Shown piece by piece: positions 26,501 to 35,211 of a stretch of 54,257 nt of DNA. The DNA is from Myxococcales bacterium. Its GTDB lineage: Bacteria; Myxococcota_A; Polyangia; Polyangiales; Polyangiaceae. A program made the position numbers and the translations under genes. The stretch spans positions 1 through 54,257 of the forward strand of contig CANJCO010000034.1 of NCBI GenBank assembly GCA_947473045.1. Reading direction: 5' to 3'. Below the pieces are notes generated by a model. It was not told where the DNA came from and searched no databases. It worked only from the letters and a program-made list of their open reading frames with translations. Numbering within the stretch: position 1 is the stretch's first letter; every line of letters starts with the position of its first letter.

Positions 26501-28339
26501 TCAGCTTATGCCCGCGAGCGCTTCGAGTTCCGGCCTGCGCAAGGTCTCTTTCGTGAGCAGCGCCGAGCCGATGGCCTGAAGCGCCGCGGACCGATCCTTG
26601 AGGATAGCCTGAGCTCTAGCAAGCTGCGCGCCGATGAGGGCTCGCACCTCGGTGTCGATGACCCGCGCGGTCGCTTCGCCATAATCGCGCTCCTCCGCGG
26701 CTTCGCCGGTCAGAAACCGCAGCGCCTGCGGCCGCCCGTAGCGCTGCGCGCCGAGCGCGTCGCTCATGCCGAAACGCGTGACCATCATGCGGGCGAGCTC
26801 GCTGGCTCGAGCCAGATCGTCCTCCGCGCCGGTGGAGGTCTCGTCGCACGCGAGGGCCTCGGCCGTGCGGCCACCGAGCAGCACGCAGATGCGATCGGTG
26901 AGCTCGCTTCGCGTCATGAGATAGCGCTCCTCGGTCGGCAGCTGCAGGGTCGCGCCGAGCGCTCCGGTGGAGCGCGGAATGATGGTCACGCGGTGGACCG
27001 GATCGGCGTGCGCGACCGACAGCGCGACCAATGCGTGACCAGCCTCGTGAAATGCGACGCGGCGCTTTTCGTCGGCCGTCATGATGCGCCCCTCCTTCTT
27101 CAGGCCAAGCTGCAGCCGGTCGACCGCCTCGTCGAAATCGGCCGGCGCGATCGCCGCGGCTGCGCGACGCACCGAGGCAAGCGCGGCCTCGTTGACGAGG
27201 TTCGCGAGGTCGGAGCCAACCATGCCCGGCGTTCGCTGCGCGACCACTTCGAGGTCGACGTTGGGCGTGAGCTTCACCTTGCGCGCGTGCACCGCCAGGA
27301 TCGCCCGGCGGCCCCGCACGTCGGGCCGATCGACGACGACCTGACGATCGAAGCGTCCGCCGCGCAGCAGCGCCTTGTCGAGAATTTCAGGACGGTTCGT
27401 GGCCGCCATGACCACGATGCCAACGCCGGACTCGAAGCCGTCCATCTCGACCAGCAGCTGGTTGAGCGTCTGCTCGCGCTCCTCGTTGGCGACGAACCCG
27501 GAGGCGCCCGAGCGCGCTTTGCCGATCGCGTCGAGCTCATCGATGAAGATGATGCAGGGCGCGCGTTCTCTCGCCTGCACGAACAAATCGCGCACCCGCG
27601 AGGCGCCGACTCCCACGAACATTTCTACGAACTCAGAGCCGGATATCGAGAAGAAGGGCACGCCGGTCTCCCCGGCGACGGCGCGCGCGAGCAGCGTTTT
27701 TCCGGTGCCCGGTGGCCCAACGAGGAGCACGCCCTTGGGCACCCGCGCCCCGACCGCGCGATACTTCTCGGGCTCCTTGAGAAAGCTCACGACCTCGGTG
27801 AGCTCTGCCCGCGCCTCATCGACGCCGGCGACGTCGGAGAACGTCACCGCGATGTCGCGGCTCTTGTCGTAGACCCGCGCCTCGCGTTTGCCGAACGCGA
27901 GCGACCGACCGCCGCCGCGTCGTGAGGCCCACGATGAGAAGAGCCACAGCGCGAGCGGGAGCAGCAAAAAGGGCGCGAAACTCGCCATCGCGGAGAGCAC
28001 GGGTGAGCCCGGCTCCGCTTTGCCGGAAATCGTAACGCCGCCGGCTTCGAGCTTTGCGAGCAGCGCGGGGTCTTCGAGCGCGGGCAGGCGCTTGGCGAGC
28101 AGCCCTTCGGTTCCGTCGGCCGGCGGCTGCTTGAGCCGCGCGAGGAGATCGAGCTCGCGGACTTCAACAGACGACACGCGCCCGCCCTCGACGGCCTTCA
28201 CGAGCTCGGAGTAGGCGACCTCGCGCGGAGCCACCTTGCGCGCGACTGCCTCGCTCCACAGAAAGCCCGCGGCAAGAAGCGCGAGAGCCGCCGGCAGAAC
28301 CACGCGGGCGACCATTGCAGGCTTCGAGCTTTCCCCCAT
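26501..28339 (-). CDS. ftsH: FtsH ATP-dependent zinc metalloprotease
   Basis: This 612-residue membrane AAA+ protease has two transmembrane helices (about 11-30 and 118-136) bracketing a small periplasmic domain. The AAA domain follows with Walker A GPPGTGKT (Lys214), Walker B in [12 protein letters not shown] and the second region of homology ending GGRFDRQV. The M41 zinc site is HEAGH (His431, Glu432, His435) with an acidic third ligand in the [10 protein letters not shown] segment. It degrades membrane and regulatory proteins. The length is near that of other FtsH proteins. The short tail lacks the acidic extension of some. Myxobacteria often carry several copies, so this may not be the sole FtsH. 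Confidence 0.95.
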   Translation of the reverse strand: MGESSKPAMVARVVLPAALALLAAGFLWSEAVARKVAPREVAYSELVKAVEGGRVSSVEVRELDLLARLKQPPADGTEGLLAKRLPALEDPALLAKLEAGGVTISGKAEPGSPVLSAMASFAPFLLLPLALWLFSSWASRRGGGRSLAFGKREARVYDKSRDIAVTFSDVAGVDEARAELTEVVSFLKEPEKYRAVGARVPKGVLLVGPPGTGKTLLARAVAGETGVPFFSISGSEFVEMFVGVGASRVRDLFVQARERAPCIIFIDELDAIGKARSGASGFVANEEREQTLNQLLVEMDGFESGVGIVVMAATNRPEILDKALLRGGRFDRQVVVDRPDVRGRRAILAVHARKVKLTPNVDLEVVAQRTPGMVGSDLANLVNEAALASVRRAAAAIAPADFDEAVDRLQLGLKKEGRIMTADEKRRVAFHEAGHALVALSVAHADPVHRVTIIPRSTGALGATLQLPTEERYLMTRSELTDRICVLLGGRTAEALACDETSTGAEDDLARASELARMMVTRFGMSDALGAQRYGRPQALRFLTGEAAEERDYGEATARVIDTEVRALIGAQLARAQAILKDRSAALQAIGSALLTKETLRRPELEALAGIS

Positions 28340-28463
28340 GCCACAAACGTTAACCCGTAGGCGCCATCGTGCGAGTCAGCCGCGCGATGGCGCGGACGCC
28401 CGCGAGGCTCATGCGACGCTCCTCGCCCGCGACGCCGCGGGGTGCGCGCCGAGGTCGCGGTCG

Positions 28464-29261
28464 CTACAGGCCGATCGTCATCATCTCGCCCGGATCGACC
28501 TGGGCGGCGCGGGGCGGGAGCGCGGGCCTCGGTTCGATCGACTTTCCGAGCGCCTCCGAAATTCGACCGCGAACGCGTTCAGCCAATGCGGGGACGTCTG
28601 CAGCGGTGAGCCCCGTCGTCTCGATCGGTTCGAGAATCGTGGCCGAAGCGCGCGCCTTTCCGAACCAGTTCGAGCCCTTCGGCCTGCAATCGCGCGTGCC
28701 GGAAATGGCGATGGGCAGGATGGGCGCGCCGGCGGCGATCGCGAGGTCGAACGCGCCCGGCTTGAACGGCAGAAGGCGACCGTCGGGCGAGCGGGTCCCT
28801 TCCGGAAAGAGCATCACGCTGACGCCGCCTGCGAGGGTCACCCTGCACTCGCGCATCATGTCGATCACGCTGGCGCGATCGCCACGCCGCAGCTGAATAT
28901 CGCCTCCCCATCGGAAGAGGTGCCCGACGACCGGGTTCTTGTAGAGCTCTTCCTTGCCGACCCAGCGCATGTCCCACGGCAGGAACGACAGCAGAAACGG
29001 ATCGGCGGTCGACTCGTGATTCGAGACGACGACGTAGGCGCGTCGATCGATGTCTGCGGGGCGCTCGCCGACGACCGAGAACTTCCACAGCGGCGAGAGG
29101 TTCGTGGTCAGGCGGCCGAGGCGGCGCATCCACCGACCGGGAACCCGCTGCGTGGGATCGGAGCGGTGCAGCAGCTTGGCGACGCCCATGACGGGCGTGA
29201 ACGCCAGGCAGCAAAGACCGAATTCAGCGTACGAATAGGCGCCTAAAATCGCGTTGGTCAC
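28464..29261 (-). CDS. 1-acyl-sn-glycerol-3-phosphate acyltransferase (PlsC family)
   Basis: The 265-residue protein has the acyltransferase block I NHESTAD (residues 81-87, His82 and Asp87 catalytic) and block III FPEGTRS (152-158). Block IV lies around ILPIAISG. PlsC transfers an acyl chain to lysophosphatidate to make phosphatidate, an early step in phospholipid synthesis, at the inner-membrane surface. A hydrophobic N-terminal stretch (about 7-28) could anchor it. Close relatives also act in ornithine-lipid and other lipid pathways, so the acceptor is not certain. It lies 124 bp upstream of ftsH on the same strand. Confidence 0.88.
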   Translation of the reverse strand: MTNAILGAYSYAEFGLCCLAFTPVMGVAKLLHRSDPTQRVPGRWMRRLGRLTTNLSPLWKFSVVGERPADIDRRAYVVVSNHESTADPFLLSFLPWDMRWVGKEELYKNPVVGHLFRWGGDIQLRRGDRASVIDMMRECRVTLAGGVSVMLFPEGTRSPDGRLLPFKPGAFDLAIAAGAPILPIAISGTRDCRPKGSNWFGKARASATILEPIETTGLTAADVPALAERVRGRISEALGKSIEPRPALPPRAAQVDPGEMMTIGL

Positions 29262-29437
29262 GGCGCAAACCTAAGCCCACCCGCCAGGCGGCGGACGTCA
29301 CGATTTCGTCAGCGGGCGCCGATTCCGAAGTCTTGTGGTGATACGCCGCGCCTTCCGATACGATCGAAGCTCATGCTCGGCGCGCGCCCGCTCAGCGCGC
29401 TCCAGATTCAGCGGTAAGGAGCCGCGTATTCATTCTC

Positions 29438-30949
29438 GTGGAAATACCTCCGCGCTCCCGCCCCGCTCCCGAATCGGCTGCCGTTGCCTCGAGCAGAGGC
29501 CGCCCCGACGCCAAGCGCCCTGTGTGCGTGATCGCGCCGCGCATCGTCCAGGAAGCCGTGAGCCCCGACGTCTCGGTCAGCGATCTCGCGACCCTCGCGA
29601 CTTCCGATCCGGGCTTCGCCGCGCGCGTCGTTTCGCTCGTCAACAGCGCGTCGTTCGGACTTGGCAACCGCGTCAGTGACATCCGGCAAGCGTGCATGCT
29701 GCTCGGCGTGCGAGGCCTGCGCAACGTAGCCCTGAGCCTCATCGTCGGAGACATGGTGCCGCTCGGAGCCGACGGAAACGCGCTGCTAACCATCTCGCTT
29801 CGGCGGGCGGCGGCCGCACGGCTCATCGGCGAGGCGCTCGGCGAGCGCGCGCTCGACGACGCGTTTACGGCCGGACTGTTTCTCGAAATCGGATTGCTCG
29901 CCCGCGCGCGCGACGATCTCGCAGGCGCCGCGCAGGTCGCGCGCATGCCGGCCGCGCACAGGCCGATCATCGAGCGCTCCTTTGGCTTCGCCGATCACGC
30001 GAAGGCAGGCGCGAAGCTCGCCGGCGATATGCAACTTCCGCAATCGATCGTCGAGGCGGTGGCGCGTCATCACGATCCGGTTGCCCCTGCCGCCCAGCTC
30101 GCGAAGATCATGTGGGCGGCCGAGCGGGTCGCCGCGGCGTGGGAGGGCGGCGACGTCGAGCGCATCCGCGACGACGCGAGGCGCGCCCTTACGAGCGTCG
30201 GCGTTCCCGGGGCAAAGCTCGAAGGCATCTTTCAGCGCGTGCCGGAGATTCTCACGAGCGCAGCCGTGACCTTCGACCGACCGGTCGACGCGCAGAGCGA
30301 TCTCGATCAGCTCGCGGTCGACGCGCACGCGCAACTGGTCGAGCTCAACGACGGCTACGAAGAGCTCGTTCGGCGCCTCGAGGCGCTGCTCGTCGAAAAG
30401 GAGACCCTCGCCGAAGACCTCCGACGCGCGAACGCTGAGCTCGCCAACCTCGCGACGACCGACGCGCTCACGGGGCTGCCCAACCGCCGCGCGTTCACCG
30501 AGGCGCTCGCGCGCGACCTCGCGCGTGCCGATCGCGCGGGCACGCCGCTGTCGCTCATCATGGTCGACGTCGATCACTTTAAGAGCGTCAACGACACCTA
30601 CGGTCACCAGTCGGGCGACCTCGTGCTGGCCAAGGTCGCGCAGGTGATGCGCTCGTGCATGCGCACCGGCGACGTGCCGGCGCGCTTCGGCGGCGAGGAG
30701 TTCATCGCGGTGCTGCCCGGGGCCGTCAAAGAAGGCGCGAAGGTCGTCGCCGATCGCATTCGGATCGCGCTGGAGGCGACCGACATCGCGTGCGCGGGCA
30801 CCATCATACGGGTGACGGCCAGCTTCGGCGTCGCGATGGTTCGTGGTCCAGGTTGCCGCGACGGCGCCGATCGACTGGTGGCGGGGGCCGATGCGGCCTT
30901 GTACGAAGCGAAGCGTTCGGGCCGCAACCGCGTCGTGATGGCGCCGTAG
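29438..30949 (+). CDS. HDOD-GGDEF diguanylate cyclase
   Basis: This 503-residue signalling protein starts at GTG 29438. An AAGGAG site lies upstream but about 16 bases away, a long spacing, and no other in-frame start fits better. Residues about 25-235 form an HDOD domain (SDPGFAARVVSLVNSASFG, then ARHHDP). A coiled coil at about 285-330 leads to a GGDEF domain with the signature GGEEF at 418-422. The inhibitory I-site RTGD at 409-412 is five residues ahead of it. It should make cyclic di-GMP from two GTP and be product-inhibited. HDOD domains are non-enzymatic regulatory modules whose ligand is unclear. Confidence 0.88.
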   Translation: MEIPPRSRPAPESAAVASSRGRPDAKRPVCVIAPRIVQEAVSPDVSVSDLATLATSDPGFAARVVSLVNSASFGLGNRVSDIRQACMLLGVRGLRNVALSLIVGDMVPLGADGNALLTISLRRAAAARLIGEALGERALDDAFTAGLFLEIGLLARARDDLAGAAQVARMPAAHRPIIERSFGFADHAKAGAKLAGDMQLPQSIVEAVARHHDPVAPAAQLAKIMWAAERVAAAWEGGDVERIRDDARRALTSVGVPGAKLEGIFQRVPEILTSAAVTFDRPVDAQSDLDQLAVDAHAQLVELNDGYEELVRRLEALLVEKETLAEDLRRANAELANLATTDALTGLPNRRAFTEALARDLARADRAGTPLSLIMVDVDHFKSVNDTYGHQSGDLVLAKVAQVMRSCMRTGDVPARFGGEEFIAVLPGAVKEGAKVVADRIRIALEATDIACAGTIIRVTASFGVAMVRGPGCRDGADRLVAGADAALYEAKRSGRNRVVMAP

Positions 30950-31005
30950 TCCGCCGCGCGATACGCAAGGTTGCCCCGCGCTCGGGCCGCGTGCATCCTC
31001 GCCGC

Positions 31006-31431
31006 GTGCCGTTCCTCGCTGAAGCTACACTCGACATCGCCCAACCGCCCGAAGCTGTCTTCGACAAGCTCGCCGATCACGACGGGTGGCCTGCGTGGAT
31101 GCCAGCTTCGTTCGCGCCCACCGGACGATCGCTCGGCGTGCTGAAGGTCGGGCACCGGCCGCGCGTGCGCATCGCCGGCGCGCCGCTCGCGTCGCCGATC
31201 GAGATCAGCATCGTCGATCATCCCACGCAGCTCGCGTGGAGGGGCGCCGCCGGCAAGTGGCTCTTTGCGGAGCACCGCTTCACGTTCGAGGCGATCCGCA
31301 GCGGCACCCGCGTTCGCTCGAGCGAGACGTGGGACGGCCATCTGGCGCAGCTCGCGCGGCCCGCGCTTCGGCGCGTCGCCGAGCGCATCGCCCTCGAAAT
31401 GCTCGAGGCGCTCTCCCGCTCGCTCCGCTGA
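31006..31431 (+). CDS. SRPBCC-family (START/polyketide-cyclase-like) protein
   Basis: This 141-residue protein has the helix-grip pattern: ATLDIAQPPEAVFDKLADHDGWPAWMP at the start, strands through the middle and a long C-terminal helix (LEMLEALSRSLR). SRPBCC proteins bind hydrophobic ligands or act as cyclases or hydrolases. The ligand is unknown. The start is taken at GTG 31006; an in-frame GTG 15 bases upstream is also possible, and neither has a clear ribosome site. It lies between the two diguanylate cyclase genes on the same strand, 56 bp after the first. Confidence 0.72.
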   Translation: MPFLAEATLDIAQPPEAVFDKLADHDGWPAWMPASFAPTGRSLGVLKVGHRPRVRIAGAPLASPIEISIVDHPTQLAWRGAAGKWLFAEHRFTFEAIRSGTRVRSSETWDGHLAQLARPALRRVAERIALEMLEALSRSLR

Positions 31432-31450
31432 CGCGCGCAGGCTTCCGCAG

Positions 31451-31468
31451 CTTGCGTGCTGCCGCAAG
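31451..31468 (+). terminator. Weak hairpin after the SRPBCC gene
   Basis: CTTGCG (31451-31456) pairs with CGCAAG (31463-31468) around a six-base loop, 20 bases past the stop codon. There is no T-run, so termination is only a possibility. Confidence 0.3.
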
Positions 31469-31585
31469 ACCTTCGCCTACTACCCGCCAAAGCCGCGCGC
31501 GCTCGTCCTGTGGGTCGGGGAGTCGCCGCGCGAACCGGTAGCCGCCACGCGGGGAACGCGGCTTGCTTCGTGGGCGCTCATCCCC

Positions 31586-32581
31586 ATGAACACCAGTCAG
31601 CCCCAATCGCAGCGCGGCGTGCCAGACTCGGCCGAGCTCCAGGAGTCGGCCACTCCGCTCACGATTCTCGTGGTCGACGATGACGAGGCAACGCTGAGCG
31701 GGCTGTCGCTCGCGCTCTCAACGCTCGGGCACAAGGTGCTGCGCGCCCGCGACGGGGTCGAGGCGCTCGAGCTGTTCGATCGCGCGCCGCTGGACGTCGT
31801 TTTGTCGGACTGGCGCATGCCGCGCATGTCGGGCATCGAGCTTTGCCGCGAAGTGCGGGCGCGCTCACGCGTCGCGTATTTCATCCTGGTCACGGGGCTG
31901 GGCGACAAGGCGCACCTCCTCGAAGCGATGGCTGCCGGCGCCGATGACTTTCTCGCCAAGCCTCTCGACCTCGACGAGCTTCAGGCGCGGCTGCTCGCGG
32001 CCAAGCGCGTGCTCGGGCTTCACCGTGCGCTGCGCGCGCGCAACCGTGAGCTGCGCCGCGATGGCGAGCGCCTCTTTGCGGCCGCGCGGGTCGACGCGCT
32101 CACGAACGTGCGCAACCGACTCGCGCTCGACGAAGACCTGCTCGCGATCACCAGCAACGCGCGAAGGTACGGCGAGCGGTGCAGCGGAGCGCTGTGCGAC
32201 ATCGATCACTTTAAGCGCTACAATGACGCGTTCGGGCATCTCGAGGGCGATCGCGCACTGCGACGGGTCGCCGAGATCATGAGCCGCGAGCTGCGCCAGG
32301 GCGACGAGCTGTACCGCTACGGCGGCGAAGAGTTCTTCGTCGTCCTTCGTCAGCAATCCGCCGAGACCGCAAAGCTGGCGATGGAGCGCGTACGGCGCGC
32401 ACTGGAGTCGGCGTCGATCGCTCAGCCCGAGGGCGCCGCATGGCCGGTCGTTACGCTGAGCACCGGCATAGCCGAGCTGACAATAAACGATACGCCGGAG
32501 ACGTGGCTGCGACGAGCCGACGGCGCGCTCTACGCGGCGAAGTCACGCGGCAGAAACTGCGTCGAAATCGCGAGCGGGTAG
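31586..32581 (+). CDS. Response regulator with GGDEF output (PleD-like diguanylate cyclase)
   Basis: This 331-residue protein has a CheY-like receiver (residues about 26-140) with the acidic pocket DDDE, phosphoacceptor Asp75 in LSDWRMP, switch Thr103 and Lys125. A GGDEF domain follows with GGEEF at 246-250 and an I-site RQGD at 237-240. Phosphorylation should promote dimerisation and cyclic di-GMP synthesis. No histidine kinase is adjacent, so it is an orphan regulator. The ATG at 31586 is chosen because the receiver begins about 25 residues later; the frame extends upstream without similarity. Confidence 0.9.
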   Translation: MNTSQPQSQRGVPDSAELQESATPLTILVVDDDEATLSGLSLALSTLGHKVLRARDGVEALELFDRAPLDVVLSDWRMPRMSGIELCREVRARSRVAYFILVTGLGDKAHLLEAMAAGADDFLAKPLDLDELQARLLAAKRVLGLHRALRARNRELRRDGERLFAAARVDALTNVRNRLALDEDLLAITSNARRYGERCSGALCDIDHFKRYNDAFGHLEGDRALRRVAEIMSRELRQGDELYRYGGEEFFVVLRQQSAETAKLAMERVRRALESASIAQPEGAAWPVVTLSTGIAELTINDTPETWLRRADGALYAAKSRGRNCVEIASG

Positions 32582-32636
32582 CAGGCGAAGTCGCGCGCGT
32601 CGCGCACCGCCGGCGGGGCGTGCGGCATCGAACGAA

Positions 32637-32666
32637 TTGTCAGCGGCTCTCAGGGGCCGCTATGAT
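32637..32666 (+). promoter_or_regulatory. Sigma70-like promoter with an internal hairpin, before the ABC ATPase
   Basis: TTGTCA (32637-32642) and TATGAT (32661-32666) each match five of six consensus bases and are separated by 18 bp. The expected start of transcription, six or seven bases after the -10, falls on or next to the ATG at 32672, so the transcript may be leaderless. The arms AGCGGC (32642-32647) and GCCGCT (32656-32661) form an inverted repeat across the spacer, a plausible operator position. No Shine-Dalgarno sequence precedes the ATG. Confidence 0.55.
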
Positions 32667-32671
32667 CGCTC

Positions 32672-33457
32672 ATGCTCGCGCCCCTCCCCGATCCCCCCGA
32701 GCCGAAGCGCGGCGTGCGCGTGAGCGCCAGGGGCGTTGAGCGCGCGTTTCGCGGCGTGGGCGGCGCCGTGCTCGGCGGCCTCGACCTCGACCTCGCGGCC
32801 GGGTCGTTCGTGGCGCTGCTCGGACCTTCCGGGTGCGGAAAATCGACGCTGCTGCGGGTGATCGCCGGCCTCGACTCGCCCGACGCCGGCTCGGTAACGC
32901 TCGACAGCACGAGCGGCGCGGCGCGCGTGGCGTTCGTGTTTCAGGACGCTCACCTGCTTCCCTGGCGCGACGTACTGAGCAACGCCGCGCTGCCGCTCGA
33001 GCTTACCGGCACGGGCGCGGCCGAGAGGCGCGCGGCCGCCCGCGACGCGCTGGACGCGGTAGGGCTCGGTGATGCCACGCACAAGATGCCCCACGAGCTT
33101 TCGGGCGGCATGCGCATGCGCGTCTCACTGGCGCGCGCTCTGGTGACCCGGCCCAACCTGCTGCTGCTCGATGAGCCGTTCGCCGCGCTCGATGAGCTCA
33201 CGCGCCAGCGACTCGACGACCAGCTCCGCGCGCTGTGGGCCGAGCTCGGACTCACCGTATTGTTCGTGACGCACTCGGTCGACGAGGCCGCCTACCTCGC
33301 AGAGCGCGCGATCGTATTTTCAGCGCGTCCCGCCCGCATCGTGGCCGATCGCACCCTCGCGCTGCCCCGCGCGCGAACCAGTGCGCTCCGCGCAGAGCCG
33401 GCGTTCGGCGCCGAGGCTCGCGCGCTGCGCGAGGCCCTCGAACAGGGAGGCGGCTGA
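32672..33457 (+). CDS. ABC transporter ATPase (nitrate/sulfonate/thiamine-precursor class)
   Basis: This 261-residue ATPase has Walker A GPSGCGKST (51-59), a Q-loop in FVFQDAHLLPW, signature LSGGM, Walker B LLLLDEPFAALDE and H-loop FVTHSVDEA. The DAHLLPW and VTHSVDEA features belong to the NrtD/SsuB/TauB/ThiZ group. It powers the importer formed with the permease (1 bp after its stop) and the binding lipoprotein. The first 14 residues are Pro-rich and not conserved, so translation could begin at GTG codons a little downstream (RGVRVSARGV). That matters because the promoter seems to abut the ATG. Confidence 0.92.
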   Translation: MLAPLPDPPEPKRGVRVSARGVERAFRGVGGAVLGGLDLDLAAGSFVALLGPSGCGKSTLLRVIAGLDSPDAGSVTLDSTSGAARVAFVFQDAHLLPWRDVLSNAALPLELTGTGAAERRAAARDALDAVGLGDATHKMPHELSGGMRMRVSLARALVTRPNLLLLDEPFAALDELTRQRLDDQLRALWAELGLTVLFVTHSVDEAAYLAERAIVFSARPARIVADRTLALPRARTSALRAEPAFGAEARALREALEQGGG

Positions 33458-33458
33458 G

Positions 33459-34235
33459 ATGCGCGGCTTTCGCACGCTGGCGCCGCCGCTCGTCGCGCTG
33501 GCGCTCATCCTCGCGACGTGGGAGGTGCTCGCGCGCGCCCTGCAGATTCCGGCTTTTCTCCTGCCGCCTCCTTCGGCTGTGGCCCGCGCGACGCTCGCGG
33601 AACTGGGCGATCTCGCGCTCGCGGCGTCGGTCACCGGGCGGGCGGCCCTGTACGGATTTCTCATGAGCGCCTGCGTGGGAACGCTGGTCGCGATCGCGAT
33701 GAGCAGCTCGCGCATATTGGAGCGTGCATTCTACCCGTATACCGTCTTTCTCCAGACCGTCCCCATCGTCGCCATCGCGCCGCTGCTGGTGCTCTGGTTC
33801 GGCGCAGGCTTGCGATCGGTGATGGTCTCGTCGTTCATCGTTTCGGTGTTTCCGGTCATTACCAACGCGCTGTCGGGCATTCGGTCCGTCGAGCCCGCGC
33901 TGCGCGATTTGTTCCGGCTCTACGGAGCCTCGCGCCTGTCCACGCTCACCAAACTCGAGCTTCCCGCAGCGCTGCCCGCGATCGTCACCGGCCTTCGGGT
34001 CGCGGCCGGACTGTCGGTCATCGGCGCGATCGTCGGCGAGTTCGTGGCGGGATTTTCCGAGTCGGGCGCGGGCCTCGGCATTGTCATCTTGTCGTCGTAT
34101 CGTCAGATGCGCACTGACCTGCTCTTCTCCGCGGTGCTGTTCGCCGCGCTGCTCGGGCTGGTTCTCTTCGGCGCGGTCAACCTCGCCGGTCACCTGCTGC
34201 TGTCCCGTTGGCACCCGTCCGCCCGAAACCCCTGA
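33459..34235 (+). CDS. ABC transporter permease (SsuC/TauC/ThiX-like)
   Basis: The 258-residue membrane protein has about six transmembrane helices. It has the BPD permease EAA loop for contacting the ATPase (LFRLYGASRLSTLTKLELPAALPAIVTGLR). PTVFLQTVPIVAIAPLLVLWFG is typical of the SsuC group. A GGGAGG ribosome site lies before the ATG at 33459, which is 1 bp after the ATPase stop. It is the channel subunit of the importer. Confidence 0.9.
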   Translation: MRGFRTLAPPLVALALILATWEVLARALQIPAFLLPPPSAVARATLAELGDLALAASVTGRAALYGFLMSACVGTLVAIAMSSSRILERAFYPYTVFLQTVPIVAIAPLLVLWFGAGLRSVMVSSFIVSVFPVITNALSGIRSVEPALRDLFRLYGASRLSTLTKLELPAALPAIVTGLRVAAGLSVIGAIVGEFVAGFSESGAGLGIVILSSYRQMRTDLLFSAVLFAALLGLVLFGAVNLAGHLLLSRWHPSARNP

Positions 34236-34242
34236 GGCTCCC

Positions 34243-35211
34243 ATGACGCTCTCGAAGCTTGCCCTTGTGTCGCTCTGCGCCCTCGCCGCCGCCCTTCCTT
34301 CCTGCTCGAAGAAGAGCGCTGAGCCCCCGCGCGGCGCAGCCGTCGTGCTCGCGCTCGACTGGGTGCCTGAGCCTGAATTCGGCGGCTTTTACGCGGCGCG
34401 TGAGCTGGGCGCGTTTGGCAGGCAGGGGCTCGACGTCGAGATTCGCGGCGGCGGCGCGGGCGCGCCCGTCGTGCAGTTGGTCGCCGCAGGGCAAGTGCAG
34501 TTCGGCATCGCAGGCGCCGACGAGGTGATCACCGCGCGGGCGCGAGGCGCGGACGTGGTGCCCATCTACGCGACCTTTCAGACCTCGCCGCAGGGGATCA
34601 TGGCGCACGCTGCGAGGGGCTACAAAACGCTCGGTGAAGTGCTGAAATCAGGCACGCTCGCCATCGAGCCCGGCGTCGCCTATTCCGCGTTTTTGAAGAA
34701 GAAGTACGGCGGGTTCGGGGCCACGCTCGTGCCCTACGACGGCGGCGTCGCGAGGTTCATGACCGATCCGGCGCTGGCGCAGCAGTGCTTCGTCACCGCA
34801 GAGCCGCTGGCCGCGAAGAAAAAGGGCGGCGACCCTCAGGTATTTCTGGTCGCCGACGAAGGCTACAACCCCTACGCAGCGGTCGTGATCGTCAAAAAGA
34901 GCACCCTGACCGATCACCCCGATTGGGTGAAGGGCTTCGTCACCGCGGCGCGCGAAGGTTGGACCTCGTACCTCGCGACCCCGGCACCCACCAACGCGGT
35001 GATGCAGAAGCTCAACCCGTCGATGGACGCAGAGACGTTCGCGAGCGCGGCCGCGGCCGAGAAGGTGCTGACCGAGAGCGCCGACACGACGGCCCACGGT
35101 CTGGGCGCGATGACGCGCGCGCGGTGGGAGACGCTCGGCAATCAGCTCGCCGACCTGTCGCTCGTGCTGAAGGCGCCGCCGGTCGACGACTACTTCGTCG
35201 CGCTTCCCTGA
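34243..35211 (+). CDS. NMT1/ThiY-like substrate-binding lipoprotein
   Basis: The 322-residue precursor has a lipobox LPSC (Cys21). The mature protein starts with LDWVPEPEFGGFYAARELGAF, followed by GLDVEI and a GADEV segment. This is the opening signature of NMT1/THI5-like binding proteins, among them ThiY, which carries a pyrimidine precursor of thiamine. NMT1-like proteins also bind sulfonates, nitrate or riboflavin, so the ligand is not certain. No TPP riboswitch is visible upstream. It starts 7 bp after the permease gene, and its 3' end overlaps the convergent kinase gene by 22 bp. Confidence 0.85.
   Translation: MTLSKLALVSLCALAAALPSCSKKSAEPPRGAAVVLALDWVPEPEFGGFYAARELGAFGRQGLDVEIRGGGAGAPVVQLVAAGQVQFGIAGADEVITARARGADVVPIYATFQTSPQGIMAHAARGYKTLGEVLKSGTLAIEPGVAYSAFLKKKYGGFGATLVPYDGGVARFMTDPALAQQCFVTAEPLAAKKKGGDPQVFLVADEGYNPYAAVVIVKKSTLTDHPDWVKGFVTAAREGWTSYLATPAPTNAVMQKLNPSMDAETFASAAAAEKVLTESADTTAHGLGAMTRARWETLGNQLADLSLVLKAPPVDDYFVALP

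Noticed and set aside
25679-27925. A long open frame antisense to the OafA, YHS and ftsH genes
   Set aside because: It lies opposite genes with intact catalytic motifs, has Arg/Glu/Ala-rich composition typical of high-GC antisense frames, and shows no domain.
32582-32671. Possible TPP riboswitch before the ABC transporter
   Set aside because: The CUGAGA and ACCUGA-type conserved blocks are not seen, and the likely promoter leaves almost no leader.
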